Shown piece by piece: positions 26,036-34,654 of a DNA stretch of 64,000 nt. Under the pieces are notes generated by a model. That model did no database searches. It was not told where the DNA came from and worked only from the letters and a program-made list of their open reading frames with translations. Every line of letters begins with the position of its first letter. Within the stretch, counting starts at the first letter, position 1. A program made the position numbers and the translations under genes. This DNA comes from Gemmataceae bacterium. Its GTDB lineage: Bacteria > Planctomycetota > Planctomycetia > Gemmatales > Gemmataceae. The stretch is from contig JAHBXO010000004.1 of the NCBI GenBank assembly GCA_019636445.1, positions 124,001 to 188,000 on the forward strand, given 5' to 3'.

Positions 26036-27478
26036 ATGAGCACACGATTGAATCGTCGACGATTCGTGCAACTCGGCACGGCCGGCAGCCTCGGCTACCT
26101 GTTCACCGGTCCGGCGTTCTCCGTCACGAAGGCGTATGGCGCCAACGACCGGCTCCGCGTCGCGGGCATCGGCGTCGGGGGTAAAGGCTCCAGCGACATC
26201 GACCACGCCGGTAGCCTCATGGAAGTCGTCGGCCTGTGCGACGTCGACAAGGACTACCTCGGCAACAAGCAGAAGAAGTGGCCGATGGCGAAGGCCGTCC
26301 AGGACTTCCGCAAGCTCTTCGACGATGCGGAGTTCATGAAGACCGTGGACGCGTTCACCATCAGCACGCCCGACCACATGCACGCCCTGCCGGCGGCGAT
26401 GGCGATGCGGGCCAAGAAGCACGTGTACGTCCAGAAGCCCCTCGCCCGCACCGTGTTCGAAAACGACCTGCTCCGCAAGGTCGCGAAGGCGAACGGCGTC
26501 TGCACCCAGATGGGCAACCAGGGCACCACGCTGCAGGGCCTCCGCCGCGCCGTCGAGCTCGTCCACAATGGCACGCTCGGCCACGTCAAGGAAGTCCACG
26601 TCTGGACGAACCGCCCCGTGTGGCCGCAAGCCCCGACCGTGATGAAGCGATACGAACCGGTCGACGCGCCCGCCTACCTCGACTGGCAATCGTACCTCGG
26701 GCCGGCGCCGGAACGGCCTTACGCCCACGGCCCCAGCAAGGGCAAGCGCGGCTGTTATCACGACTTCAACTGGCGCGGCTGGTGGACCTTCGGCACCGGC
26801 GCCATCGGCGACATGGCCTGCCACACCGCCAACATGGCCTTCATGGCCTGCAAACTCCAGATGCCCGTGAAGGTCTCCGCGACCGCCACCGACGTCAACG
26901 ACGAAACCTGCCCCAGCTCGGCCCACGTCGTCCTCGAGTTCCCCGCCCGCGGGGATCTGCCGCCCGTCACCGTCCACTGGTACGAAGGCAAGGACAAGGA
27001 CGGCAAGAAGCTCCAGCCGCCCGAAGAATGGGTCAAGAAGGCGCTCGCCATCGACACCGACGAGAAGCGCAAGAAGGCCCTCGTGAACAGCGGCAGCATC
27101 ATCATCGGCGAGAAGGGCTACATCTACTCGCCGAGCGACTACGGCGCGGAAGTGTTCTTCGGCCCCGAAGAGGCGTTCAAGGGGATCAACACGAAGACCC
27201 CCGAGAAGTTCAAGGCCTGGAGCGGCGACTTCGACCTGAACAACAAGAAGGAATGGGTCGAGGCGATCAAGGCCGGCAAGCCGGACCACGCCCTTTCGAA
27301 CTTCGACTACGCCGGTTACCTCGCCGGTGCGTTCGTGCTCGGCAACGTCGCCATCCGCACCGGTCAGGCGTTCGAATTCAACGCCGAAACGCTCGAGTGC
27401 AAGGGGAACAAGGACGCGGCCCAGTACATCAAGTACGAGTACCGCAAGGGTTGGGACATGCTCGAAGAGAAGGCGTAA
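26036..27478 (+). CDS. Gfo/Idh/MocA-family oxidoreductase with Tat signal
   Basis: This 480-residue protein starts with a Tat signal (LNRRRFVQLGTAGSLGYLF) and then the Rossmann motif GIGVGGKG. The family motif QKPLARTVFEN (equivalent of EKPxxxx) and the substrate-domain signature DFNWRGWWTFGTGAIGDMACH are present. Such exported planctomycete/Bacteroidetes members probably oxidise or hydrolyse sugars in the periplasm using a tightly bound NAD(P). The ATG at 26036 gives the Tat signal; the frame is open for 28 codons upstream. A strong terminator follows, unusually inside the next gene. Confidence 0.92.
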   Translation: MSTRLNRRRFVQLGTAGSLGYLFTGPAFSVTKAYGANDRLRVAGIGVGGKGSSDIDHAGSLMEVVGLCDVDKDYLGNKQKKWPMAKAVQDFRKLFDDAEFMKTVDAFTISTPDHMHALPAAMAMRAKKHVYVQKPLARTVFENDLLRKVAKANGVCTQMGNQGTTLQGLRRAVELVHNGTLGHVKEVHVWTNRPVWPQAPTVMKRYEPVDAPAYLDWQSYLGPAPERPYAHGPSKGKRGCYHDFNWRGWWTFGTGAIGDMACHTANMAFMACKLQMPVKVSATATDVNDETCPSSAHVVLEFPARGDLPPVTVHWYEGKDKDGKKLQPPEEWVKKALAIDTDEKRKKALVNSGSIIIGEKGYIYSPSDYGAEVFFGPEEAFKGINTKTPEKFKAWSGDFDLNNKKEWVEAIKAGKPDHALSNFDYAGYLAGAFVLGNVAIRTGQAFEFNAETLECKGNKDAAQYIKYEYRKGWDMLEEKA

Positions 27479-27495
27479 GCCGGAAGGCGTGATCG

Positions 27496-29130
27496 ATGCG
27501 GCGATCCTTCAAGCCCGGGGACATCGTTCCCCGGGCTTTTTTCGTTGGCGTCCTGCTCGCGCCGATCGGGTGCGCGCTGCGGGAGGCGTTCCGCGCCCCC
27601 GGAGCGTGGCGCATCGGATTCGAGATCGACCGGCTTGCGGCGCTCGCGGGCAACAGCCTCGCGCTCGCGCTCCTCGCGATGATCGTTGCCGTGCCCATCG
27701 GAGGCTGGCTCGGCCTCGTTTTGGAGCGGAGCGATCTGCGCGGCCGCCGGCTGTTGAAGTTCGCCTTGCTCGCGATGCTCTTCGTGCCGCTTGCCGTGCA
27801 GGCGGTCGCGTGGCAGGTCGTGCTCGGCTCGTGGCTGCCGCCGCTTACAGCGGGGCCGGGAACGATCGCGTGGCGGCCGTGGAACGAGGGCTTGCTTCCG
27901 GCGGCGTGGGTGCACGGCTGGGCGGCGGTGCCGTGGGTCGCGGCGATCGCGATGGCGAGCCTGCGTATGGCCGATCCGGCGCTCGAGGATCAGGCCTTGC
28001 TTGAAGGTGGACCGCGGTTCGTCCTGCGCCGCGTGCTCGCGCCGCGGCTCGCGCTCGCCCTCGCGGTCGGCGGCGGATGGATCGCGGCGCAGACCGCCAC
28101 CGAAATCGCCGTCACCGACACCATGATGGTGCGCACTTTCGCGGAGGAGACCTACGCGCGGATCGTCGGCGATCCGGCCGGGGTCGGCGCCGCCGTCGCC
28201 GCGACCGTACCGGTCTGGCTGCTGGCGGGTTGGGGCGCGACCCTGATCGCGCGGCGGATCGAACGGCGGTTCTGGCCACCGGAATCGACTGCGATCGAGC
28301 GCCGAGGACTGCCCGTACCCGGCGCGGGGTTGGCGTACGCGCTCGTCGGCCTGGTCGTACTCGTGCCGCTGGCGGCGCTGGTCGGGAAAGCCGGGCTAAC
28401 CGCCGATGGTTGGAGCCTCGCGAACCTTGCGTTGCAACTGCGTCGTACGTTCCTCGTCTCGGGTTCGACCTACCCGGCGAATCTCCTCGCGGCCCTCGCC
28501 ACCGGCCTCGCGACGGCGTGGCTCGCGGCTCGCCTTTGCTGGAGCCTGCGCGATCGCTCCGGCTTGCTCGTTGCGGCCGCCGTGGTCCTCGCTTTCGCCC
28601 CCGCGCCGATCGTCGGCCTCGGACTGAAGGAGTGCATCGACCTGCTGCTATTTCTCGAAGAAGGGGTGCTCGCCGGAATTGGCTTCAAGCCGGGTTTCCC
28701 GCCGCTGCGGTCGCTGCTGTATGACCAGCCATCACCGTTGCCGGGGATGTGGGCGTCGGCGATCCGGTCTTTTCCGGTGGCCGTGGCGATTCTCCTGCCG
28801 GCGATCCGGTCGATACCAAAGGGGTTGTTCGAACTGGCGGTGCTCGACGGGGCCGATGCGTGGAAGATGGTCGGTCGGCCCCAAACGGCGGGCGCGATGG
28901 GTCTGGCGGCGGCGGCCGTGGCGGCGCTCGCGCTGGGCGAGGTGGGTGCGGGCAAGCTGGTGGTGCCGCCGCAATGGCCCGTGGCGGCGCTGGATCTGTT
29001 CAACCAGATGCACTACGGGACGGAGGCCGGCGTCGCCGCGATGGCGCTCGTGCAGGCCGGCCTCGCGCTCGTCCCGTTCGCGGTGTACTACTTGCCGATC
29101 GGGCCGGGCAGGCTCGCGGCCGGCGGCTGA
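27496..29130 (+). CDS. Orphan ABC transporter permease (iron/thiamine type, fused double permease)
   Basis: This 544-residue protein has about twelve membrane helices and two binding-protein-dependent transport domains. The EAA-like loops are visible: EDQALLEGGPRFVLRRVLAP in the first half and ELAVLDGADAWKMVG in the second. The layout matches FbpB/ThiP permeases. No ATPase or solute-binding protein gene lies in the neighbourhood, so its partners are elsewhere or it is orphan. GGAAGG 8 nt before the ATG supports the start, yet codons 6-16 coincide with a rho-independent terminator of the upstream gene. The 3' end overlaps the convergent small gene by 43 nt. Confidence 0.85.
   Translation: MRRSFKPGDIVPRAFFVGVLLAPIGCALREAFRAPGAWRIGFEIDRLAALAGNSLALALLAMIVAVPIGGWLGLVLERSDLRGRRLLKFALLAMLFVPLAVQAVAWQVVLGSWLPPLTAGPGTIAWRPWNEGLLPAAWVHGWAAVPWVAAIAMASLRMADPALEDQALLEGGPRFVLRRVLAPRLALALAVGGGWIAAQTATEIAVTDTMMVRTFAEETYARIVGDPAGVGAAVAATVPVWLLAGWGATLIARRIERRFWPPESTAIERRGLPVPGAGLAYALVGLVVLVPLAALVGKAGLTADGWSLANLALQLRRTFLVSGSTYPANLLAALATGLATAWLAARLCWSLRDRSGLLVAAAVVLAFAPAPIVGLGLKECIDLLLFLEEGVLAGIGFKPGFPPLRSLLYDQPSPLPGMWASAIRSFPVAVAILLPAIRSIPKGLFELAVLDGADAWKMVGRPQTAGAMGLAAAAVAALALGEVGAGKLVVPPQWPVAALDLFNQMHYGTEAGVAAMALVQAGLALVPFAVYYLPIGPGRLAAGG
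27511..27542 (+). terminator. Rho-independent terminator embedded in the permease 5' coding region
   Basis: A perfect 10-bp stem (AAGCCCGGGG/CCCCGGGCTT) with an 8-nt loop is followed by a run of six T. It lies 33 nt after the Gfo/Idh/MocA stop but also inside codons 6-16 of the permease gene. Confidence 0.85.
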
Positions 29131-29375
29131 ACCCCCGCCGCCGGTTGAACCTGCGGATCGGTCGTCGGCTTCGTCTTGAGCTTGTCGATCGTTTCGCCGG
29201 CCTTGTTCACGCCTTCCTGGAGGTCAGTGCCGACCTTGTTCCGGTCCACGCCGATGTTCACGTTCGTTTTGCCATCGGTTCCCGTGGACATGTTGAACGT
29301 GTACCAGCCGCGGAAGTAGCCGACGGTGAAGAACACGACGATGATGAGGCCGATCAGGGCCAAAAGGTTGCGCAC
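29088..29375 (-). CDS. Small membrane-anchored hypothetical protein
   Basis: This 95-residue protein was not recognised. It has one N-terminal membrane helix (about residues 4-22, LLALIGLIIVVFFTVGYF), then a hydrophilic part with a predicted helix (VDRNKVGTDLQEGVNKAGETID) and a Pro/Ala-rich tail. It is probably anchored in the membrane with the tail outside. It has a good Shine-Dalgarno (AGGAGGATAC before the ATG). It overlaps the 3' end of the permease gene tail to tail by 43 nt. Confidence 0.75.
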   Translation of the reverse strand: MRNLLALIGLIIVVFFTVGYFRGWYTFNMSTGTDGKTNVNIGVDRNKVGTDLQEGVNKAGETIDKLKTKPTTDPQVQPAAGVQPPAASLPGPIGK

Positions 29376-29485
29376 GGGTGTATCCTCCTGCGGGTGACGA
29401 TTTCCTTCCCCGTACTGTGCCGTGCCGGGCGATCCGCGCCAAGGTCAACTCGCGCTTCGCGCTTGTCCCATGCCGGGCCGCCGGT

Positions 29486-29491
29486 TAGGAT
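29486..29491 (+). promoter_or_regulatory. -10-like element (TAGGAT)
   Basis: TAGGAT ends 26 nt before the ATG at 29518 and 8 nt before another in-frame ATG at 29500. The position favours 29518, which has GGAG 7 nt upstream. Confidence 0.3.
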
Positions 29492-29517
29492 CGAATCACA
29501 TGTCCCGGAGTTCCAAC

Positions 29518-30903
29518 ATGGCACGCAAGGAGCGTCCCCGGCTTTCGCTCCAGTCCCAGCGCCGCGTCTTCGGCGGGTCGATCCTCGCCGTTGCGCTCGC
29601 CGTGGGCTATTGGCAGTTCCTGTCGGACGGCCTGCCGGTCTGGTGGGGGCCGAGTGCCTCCGCCGCCGAAAAGGCCGCCGGCCGCGAACTCTTCGAACAC
29701 GAATGGGCCGCCAACGATCCGCTCGCCCACGGCGATGGGCTTGGCCCGGTCTTCAACGCCAAGTCCTGCGTCTTCTGCCACTTCCAGGGCGGCGTCGGCG
29801 GCGGAGGCGAAGTCGGCCACAACGCCACCCACTTCGAAATTCTACCCCGACCGGGAGTGTCCGATTACAAGACCGGCGTCCTCCACGACTTCGCCGTGAC
29901 ATCGGCGGACCGCGAAACGATCAAACTGCTTCAGCTTCAACATCCCACGGTCAAGTTCCCGCCGCCGCCTCCCCCGCCTCCCCCGCCCCCGGGGCATTGT
30001 GGCTACGTCTCAGGGCCTCCGCCACCTCCGCCCCCCTTCGACCCCGTGCGCACTCATGACGTGCAATCCACCGCGCTCTTCGGCATCGGCTGGATCGATC
30101 GCATCTCCGAGAAGGCGATCCGCGCCAACCATCGCGATCGCAGCGCGTCGATCATGCTTCGCGAGTTGAAACTCGATTTCGACCACGTGCCCGTCGGCCG
30201 CATTCCGATCACCGACGACGGTCGGATCGGCCGCTTCGGGTGGAAGGGAAACATGGCGTCGTTGCACGATTTCGTCGCGGGGGCCTGTGCGAACGAACTC
30301 GGCCTCGGCACTCCGTACAGCCGTCAAGCGAAGCCGCTCCACAAGCCGGACGCCGCCGATGCGCCGCCTGACCTGGACAAGGCGCAGTTCCGCAACCTTC
30401 TCGCGTTCGTGGATACGCTGCCGAAGCCGATCGAGGTGTCCACGACGGAATCGGAGCACGGCAAGCAACTGTTCCGCGAGATCGGCTGCGCGAAGTGCCA
30501 CGTTCCGGACCTCGGCGGCGTGAAGGGGGTCTACTCCGACTTCTTGCTGTACGCTTTGGAAGATCCGAACCCGAGCGGTACCTTCGACCGGTACGGTCCG
30601 GAGCCGCCGACGGAGTTCGCACGGCCGAGCCACGTGGCCGAACCGCAGCAATGGAAGACGCCGCCGCTCTGGGGCGTAGCCGACTCCGCGCCGTACCTGC
30701 ACGACGGTCGCGCCCCGACGCTCGCCGCCGCTATCGCGGCGCACATGGGCGACGCGAAAGGGGTCACCGCAAAATACCTGAAGCTCGCCGCCGGCGATCA
30801 GACAGCGATTGTGAAGTTTCTCGAATCTCTGAAGGCTCCGCCGGATGCGATCCCGGTACCGACCAAGTCCAAATCGAAGGGTCAGCGATTCGCGCAGAAG
30901 TGA
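29518..30903 (+). CDS. Di-haem oxidoreductase/cytochrome c with polyproline insert
   Basis: This 461-residue protein has an N-terminal membrane helix (about 19-36) and two c-type haem motifs, CVFCH at 84-88 and CAKCH at 324-328. The surrounding sequence (GLGPVFNAKSC, STALFGIGWID, FGWKGNMASLHDFVAGAC, TPPLWGVADSAPYLHDGRA) matches the di-haem oxidoreductase/peroxidase family (DHOR). It would act in periplasmic electron transfer. An insertion of 11 consecutive prolines, a short Gly/Tyr stretch and 7 more prolines lies at about residues 147-174. The start at 29518 is chosen for its Shine-Dalgarno; 29500 is possible. The 3' end overlaps the convergent isomerase gene by 22 nt. Confidence 0.87.
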   Translation: MARKERPRLSLQSQRRVFGGSILAVALAVGYWQFLSDGLPVWWGPSASAAEKAAGRELFEHEWAANDPLAHGDGLGPVFNAKSCVFCHFQGGVGGGGEVGHNATHFEILPRPGVSDYKTGVLHDFAVTSADRETIKLLQLQHPTVKFPPPPPPPPPPPGHCGYVSGPPPPPPPFDPVRTHDVQSTALFGIGWIDRISEKAIRANHRDRSASIMLRELKLDFDHVPVGRIPITDDGRIGRFGWKGNMASLHDFVAGACANELGLGTPYSRQAKPLHKPDAADAPPDLDKAQFRNLLAFVDTLPKPIEVSTTESEHGKQLFREIGCAKCHVPDLGGVKGVYSDFLLYALEDPNPSGTFDRYGPEPPTEFARPSHVAEPQQWKTPPLWGVADSAPYLHDGRAPTLAAAIAAHMGDAKGVTAKYLKLAAGDQTAIVKFLESLKAPPDAIPVPTKSKSKGQRFAQK

Positions 30904-31697
30904 TGGCGGAACGCGTGGAGGGTGGCCTCGGCCGCGCCGCGGGAATCCGGGTAAGGGAACGCCTCGGCCGAGACGTAGCCGGCGTAGCCGATCTCCGTTA
31001 ACGCCGCCGCGATCGGCGCGAAATTCGTGTGGCCGAACCCGGCCGGGCGGCGGTTCGAGTCGGCGAGGTGGACGTGCCCGATGTGCGGCCCGGCGGCGCG
31101 GAGGGCTTCCGCCAGATTCGTCTCCTCGATGTTCATGTGGAACAGGTCGGCAAGCAGTTTGAGCGAATCGCGTTTCACCAACTCCAGCAGTCGAACGCCG
31201 TCCTCCAATCGCGTGGCGAAGTTCGTCTCGTACCGGTTCAGCGGTTCGTAGAGGAGCGGACGATCGGCAAGGGTGCGCAACGATTCAATGAGATTCGCCA
31301 TTCCCGTTTCGCGATCCATTCCGTCGCCCCAGCGGCCCTGCATCGAACCAATGATGGCCGGGGCACCGAACGCCGCACCGTAGTCCATCATCGACTTCAC
31401 GAAGTCGACCGCCTTGCGGCGTTCGCCCGCGGAGGGGTGCGAGAGCGTCAGCTTGTGCCGCACCCAACCCGCCCCCGTGCCGACGGCGGCAAGCCCCAGC
31501 CCGTGGTCGCCGAGGATGGTTTGCAACTCGTTTGCCGGCACCGCATCCGGCCCAGGGGCGAACAGCTCGATCGCATCGAAACCGAGTTCTTTCGCCGTCC
31601 GGCATGCGGCCGGGAGGTCGTCGTGGAAAACGAACGGCCCCGCCTTCGCTTCGGGAACGAGACTGACCGTGACGGCGGATTTCATTCTTTGACTCAT
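30882..31697 (-). CDS. Sugar phosphate isomerase/epimerase (hydroxypyruvate isomerase-like)
   Basis: This is a 271-residue TIM-barrel protein of the AP endonuclease 2/xylose isomerase-like family. Typical features are LGFDAIELF near residue 37, a metal site with YEPLNRYE, LLADLFHMNIEE and HVHLADSNR, and YVSAEAFPYPD near the end. It probably isomerises a keto or inositol-derived sugar in the cytoplasm. Start candidates are ATG 31697 and ATG 31685. The open frame further upstream runs into the AT-rich palindrome at 31711-31766 and is not taken. The sorbitol/threonine-type dehydrogenase gene lies upstream in the same direction, suggesting a shared polyol pathway (inference). Confidence 0.82.
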   Translation of the reverse strand: MSQRMKSAVTVSLVPEAKAGPFVFHDDLPAACRTAKELGFDAIELFAPGPDAVPANELQTILGDHGLGLAAVGTGAGWVRHKLTLSHPSAGERRKAVDFVKSMMDYGAAFGAPAIIGSMQGRWGDGMDRETGMANLIESLRTLADRPLLYEPLNRYETNFATRLEDGVRLLELVKRDSLKLLADLFHMNIEETNLAEALRAAGPHIGHVHLADSNRRPAGFGHTNFAPIAAALTEIGYAGYVSAEAFPYPDSRGAAEATLHAFRHHFCANR

Positions 31698-31710
31698 GGA
31701 TTGAGTTTTG

Positions 31711-31766
31711 CATTTTTCATTATGCATTGGTCCGTACGTAATCGGACCAATGCATAATGAAAAATG
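31711..31766. repeat. AT-rich perfect palindrome, family B copy 2
   Basis: Arms 31711-31734 and 31743-31766 are exact 24-nt reverse complements around an 8-nt loop. The outer sequence (TTTTGCATTTTTCATT) and centre (GCATTGGTCC) are the same as in the longer copy at 10591-10672. It lies between two genes transcribed on the minus strand and may act as a terminator or processing site. Confidence 0.93.
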
Positions 31767-31769
31767 AAG

Positions 31770-32789
31770 TCAGTCGATCTCCACGACGGCCTTGATGACG
31801 CCCGTCTCGGGCTTCATCCATTTCGGGAACAACTCGATCATCTCGTCGAACCCGGCGTGGTGCGTGATCCAGGGCTTCGTATCGATCATCCCGTCTTCGA
31901 TTTGCCGGATGATCTGCGTGAACTCCGCCGTCAGGGCGTTCCGGCTGGCGAGGAAGCTCATCTCGCGCCGGTGCATCAACGGCTGCATGAAGGCGATCTC
32001 CTGATTCGTGATGCCGACGAACACCAGCTTGCCGGCGAAGGCGACGTAGTTCATCGCGTTCACCATCGACTTATTGCTACCGGTCGCGTCGATCACGACG
32101 TCGGCCCAGTTGCCGCCGGTCAAGTCCTCGATGCGCTTTAACTCCGTGCCGTCGGCGCGGACGGTGTGTTCGATCCCCATTCGTTCCCGGCAGAAGGCCA
32201 ATCGCTGTTCGTTGATGTCCAGCACGATCGTCCGGGCGCCGGAAAGCTTTGCGAACACGATGGCGCTCAGGCCGATGGGGCCGGCGCCGATGACGAGGAT
32301 CGTCTCGCTCGGCTTCGGGGCGGCGCGGTTGACGGCGTGGCAGCCGATACCGAGCGTCTCGACGAGGGCGAGCTGGTCGTAGGTTAGCTTCGTGCTGACG
32401 TGCAGTTTGCGGGCGGGGATGGTGAAGAGCCGTTGCAGGCCGCCGTCGCAGTGGACGCCGAGCGTCTGATGGTGCATGCAGCAGTTCGTGTGACCGCGCA
32501 CGCAGGAATAACACTTCTGGCAGTTGATGTACGGCTCGATGCTGCAGCGGTCGCCGGGCTTCACATTCGCCACGCCCGCACCTACTGCGACGACTTCGAC
32601 GCCGAGTTCGTGGCCCGGGATGCGCGGGTAGCTGAAGAACGGCATCTTGCCGAGGTAGCCGGAGAAATCGGTGCCGCAGATGCCGACACGGTGAATGCGC
32701 ACGACGGCGTCGCCGGGGCCGGGTGCGGGGGGTTCCGGCACGTCGATGACTCGGAACGATTCGGGCTTTTCCAGTTGGATGGCTTTCAT
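31770..32789 (-). CDS. Zinc-dependent medium-chain alcohol/polyol dehydrogenase
   Basis: This 339-residue protein is a zinc MDR dehydrogenase. The catalytic zinc ligands are in GICGTD and PGHE; the structural zinc site is the cysteine cluster CQKCYSCVRGHTNCC. The Rossmann motif is GAGPIGL. The nearest families are sorbitol, L-threonine and galactitol-phosphate dehydrogenases, so a sugar alcohol is a likely substrate. It is cytoplasmic and NAD(P)-dependent. It lies just upstream of the isomerase gene, separated by the AT-rich palindrome, and is divergent from the nitroreductase gene. Confidence 0.9.
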   Translation of the reverse strand: MKAIQLEKPESFRVIDVPEPPAPGPGDAVVRIHRVGICGTDFSGYLGKMPFFSYPRIPGHELGVEVVAVGAGVANVKPGDRCSIEPYINCQKCYSCVRGHTNCCMHHQTLGVHCDGGLQRLFTIPARKLHVSTKLTYDQLALVETLGIGCHAVNRAAPKPSETILVIGAGPIGLSAIVFAKLSGARTIVLDINEQRLAFCRERMGIEHTVRADGTELKRIEDLTGGNWADVVIDATGSNKSMVNAMNYVAFAGKLVFVGITNQEIAFMQPLMHRREMSFLASRNALTAEFTQIIRQIEDGMIDTKPWITHHAGFDEMIELFPKWMKPETGVIKAVVEID

Positions 32790-32912
32790 GGTGGGACTTT
32801 ATGGTTGGTGGCGACAGCGGCCATAATCCGCCTACCATGATTGGCATGTTCACCAGTCGGTCTTCCTGAACTGGTTTGTCCGGCGTGCCACCCATTCGAG
32901 GATGATGAACCG

Positions 32913-33560
32913 ATGCCCGTTCCGAATGCCGAAGACGTGATGGCGCAACTCCGCTGGCGATACGCCTGCAAGAAATTCGATCCTTCGAAACGAATCGACC
33001 CGGAGACCTGGACCCGGCTCGAAGATTCGCTGGTTCTCACTCCATCGTCCTACGGCCTTCAGCCCTGGAAATTCTTCAACGTCGTCGATCCGGCGACTCG
33101 CGAGAAACTCCTGCCGTTCACCTGGGGCCAGAAGCAGGTCGTGGACGCGTCGCATCTGATCGTGTTCGCCGTGAAGGCGAACGTCGGCGCGGCCGACGCG
33201 GAAAAACTTGTCGCGTTCAGCGCATCGACCCGGGGTATTCCGTCCACGGCGCTGGAGGGATACAAGAACATGATGATCGGCTCGCTGACGCGATCGACGC
33301 CGGAACAGGTGCGCGAGTGGATGTCGCGCCAGTTGTTCATCGCCCTGGGCGTCTTCCTCAGCACCGCCGCGATGCTGGGCGTCGACGCTTGCCCGATGGA
33401 AGGGTTTCAACCCAACAAATATGACGAAGTCCTCGGTTTGCCGGCGAAGGGATATCACAGCGTTGTGCTCGCAACGGTCGGCTATCGAGCCGCCGACGAT
33501 GCCTACGCAGGCCTCGCCAAAGTCCGCTATCCGAAGGTCGAACTCATCGAGGCCATTTGA
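32913..33560 (+). CDS. NAD(P)H nitroreductase family protein
   Basis: This 215-residue protein is an FMN-dependent nitroreductase (NfsB/YdgI-like). It starts with the family motif RWRYACKKFDPSKR, followed by SSYGLQPWKF (FMN-binding) and the late motif GVDACPMEGFQP. It should reduce nitro compounds or quinones in the cytoplasm. The ATG at 32913 is used; the frame is open upstream but without family sequence. Its stop overlaps the start of the next gene (TGATG), so the two are translationally coupled. Confidence 0.9.
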   Translation: MPVPNAEDVMAQLRWRYACKKFDPSKRIDPETWTRLEDSLVLTPSSYGLQPWKFFNVVDPATREKLLPFTWGQKQVVDASHLIVFAVKANVGAADAEKLVAFSASTRGIPSTALEGYKNMMIGSLTRSTPEQVREWMSRQLFIALGVFLSTAAMLGVDACPMEGFQPNKYDEVLGLPAKGYHSVVLATVGYRAADDAYAGLAKVRYPKVELIEAI

Positions 33561-34576
33561 TGCGCTGTTACGAGTACGCGAAGGATGGCGACGCCTATCG
33601 CATCGTGCCGACGACGCGGCCGGATCCGATACCGGGGCCGGGACAGGTCGTGGTGCGCGTGCGTGCGGCGTCGCTCAATTATCGGGATCTCATTCAGTTG
33701 AAGAATCTCGCCGGTCGCGATGTCGCGGGTCGGATTCCGCTCTCGGATGGCGCGGGCGAAATCGTCGCCGTCGGACCGGGCGTGACGACCGTGACCGTCG
33801 GCGACCGGGTGATGCCGAACTTCTTCACGGGCTGGACCGCGGGCCGATTCGCGATGGCGCATCACGCCACGGCGCTCGGCGGGCCGGGCTGCGACGGTAT
33901 GCTCGCGGAACTCGTCGCGGTGCCGGCCGATGCGCTGGTGCCGATTCCCGAGCATCTCTCGTACGAAGAAGCCGCGTCACTACCGTGCGCAGGCGTGACA
34001 GCGTGGCAGTCGCTTGCCGTCCGCGGCCAGCTGAAACCGGGCGAGTCGATCCTCGTACTCGGAACGGGCGGCGTCTCGGTCTTCGCGCTCCAAATCGGCG
34101 TCGCGATGGGTTGCCCCATGTATGTGACCTCCGGCAGTGACGCGAAACTCGAGCGGGCGACGAAACTCGGCGCGGCGCACACGATCAATTACCGGACCTG
34201 TCCCGATTGGGACAAGGAGATCCTCCGCTTAACGGCGAAACGCGGCGTCGACCACGTCGTCGAGGTTGGCGGCGGTGGCACGCTGGCGAAGTCGCTCGCA
34301 TCGGTCGCGGCCGGGGGGCACGTCGCGCTGGTCGGCGTATTGACCGGCTTCGGGCCACCGACCGAGAGCCTTTTTCCCGCGGTTGCCAAGAATGCCACGC
34401 TCACCGGCATTTATGTCGGCTCGCGCGAGCACTTCCTCGGGCTGGCGGCATTCATCGAGCGATTTCGAATCCGCCCGGCGATCGACCGTGTCGTCCCTTT
34501 CGACTCGGCATCCACCGCATTCGATCATCTGGAAGCGGCGGGGCATTTCGGGAAAATCGTCGTCGCGATTTCCTGA
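33560..34576 (+). CDS. NAD(P)-dependent alcohol dehydrogenase/quinone oxidoreductase (MDR)
   Basis: This 338-residue protein is a medium-chain reductase without the zinc cysteine cluster. Landmarks are SLNYRDLIQL, LPCAGVTAWQSL and the nucleotide motif GTGGVS. It resembles zinc-free quinone oxidoreductases of the ZADH family. The start at 33560 forms a TGATG overlap with the nitroreductase stop, so both are made from one message. A redox partnership with the nitroreductase is likely but unproven. Confidence 0.9.
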   Translation: MRCYEYAKDGDAYRIVPTTRPDPIPGPGQVVVRVRAASLNYRDLIQLKNLAGRDVAGRIPLSDGAGEIVAVGPGVTTVTVGDRVMPNFFTGWTAGRFAMAHHATALGGPGCDGMLAELVAVPADALVPIPEHLSYEEAASLPCAGVTAWQSLAVRGQLKPGESILVLGTGGVSVFALQIGVAMGCPMYVTSGSDAKLERATKLGAAHTINYRTCPDWDKEILRLTAKRGVDHVVEVGGGGTLAKSLASVAAGGHVALVGVLTGFGPPTESLFPAVAKNATLTGIYVGSREHFLGLAAFIERFRIRPAIDRVVPFDSASTAFDHLEAAGHFGKIVVAIS

Positions 34577-34610
34577 GTGTGTGGTCGTGTCCCCCGTCGG
34601 GCTTTCCGCC

Positions 34611-34616
34611 TAGAAT
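34611..34616 (+). promoter_or_regulatory. -10-like element (TAGAAT) of the ECF sigma gene
   Basis: TAGAAT ends 38 nt before the ATG at 34655. No clear -35 is present. Confidence 0.35.
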
Positions 34617-34654
34617 GCCCCACATACCATCGCGGACGGGATTGTCCGTGTTAG

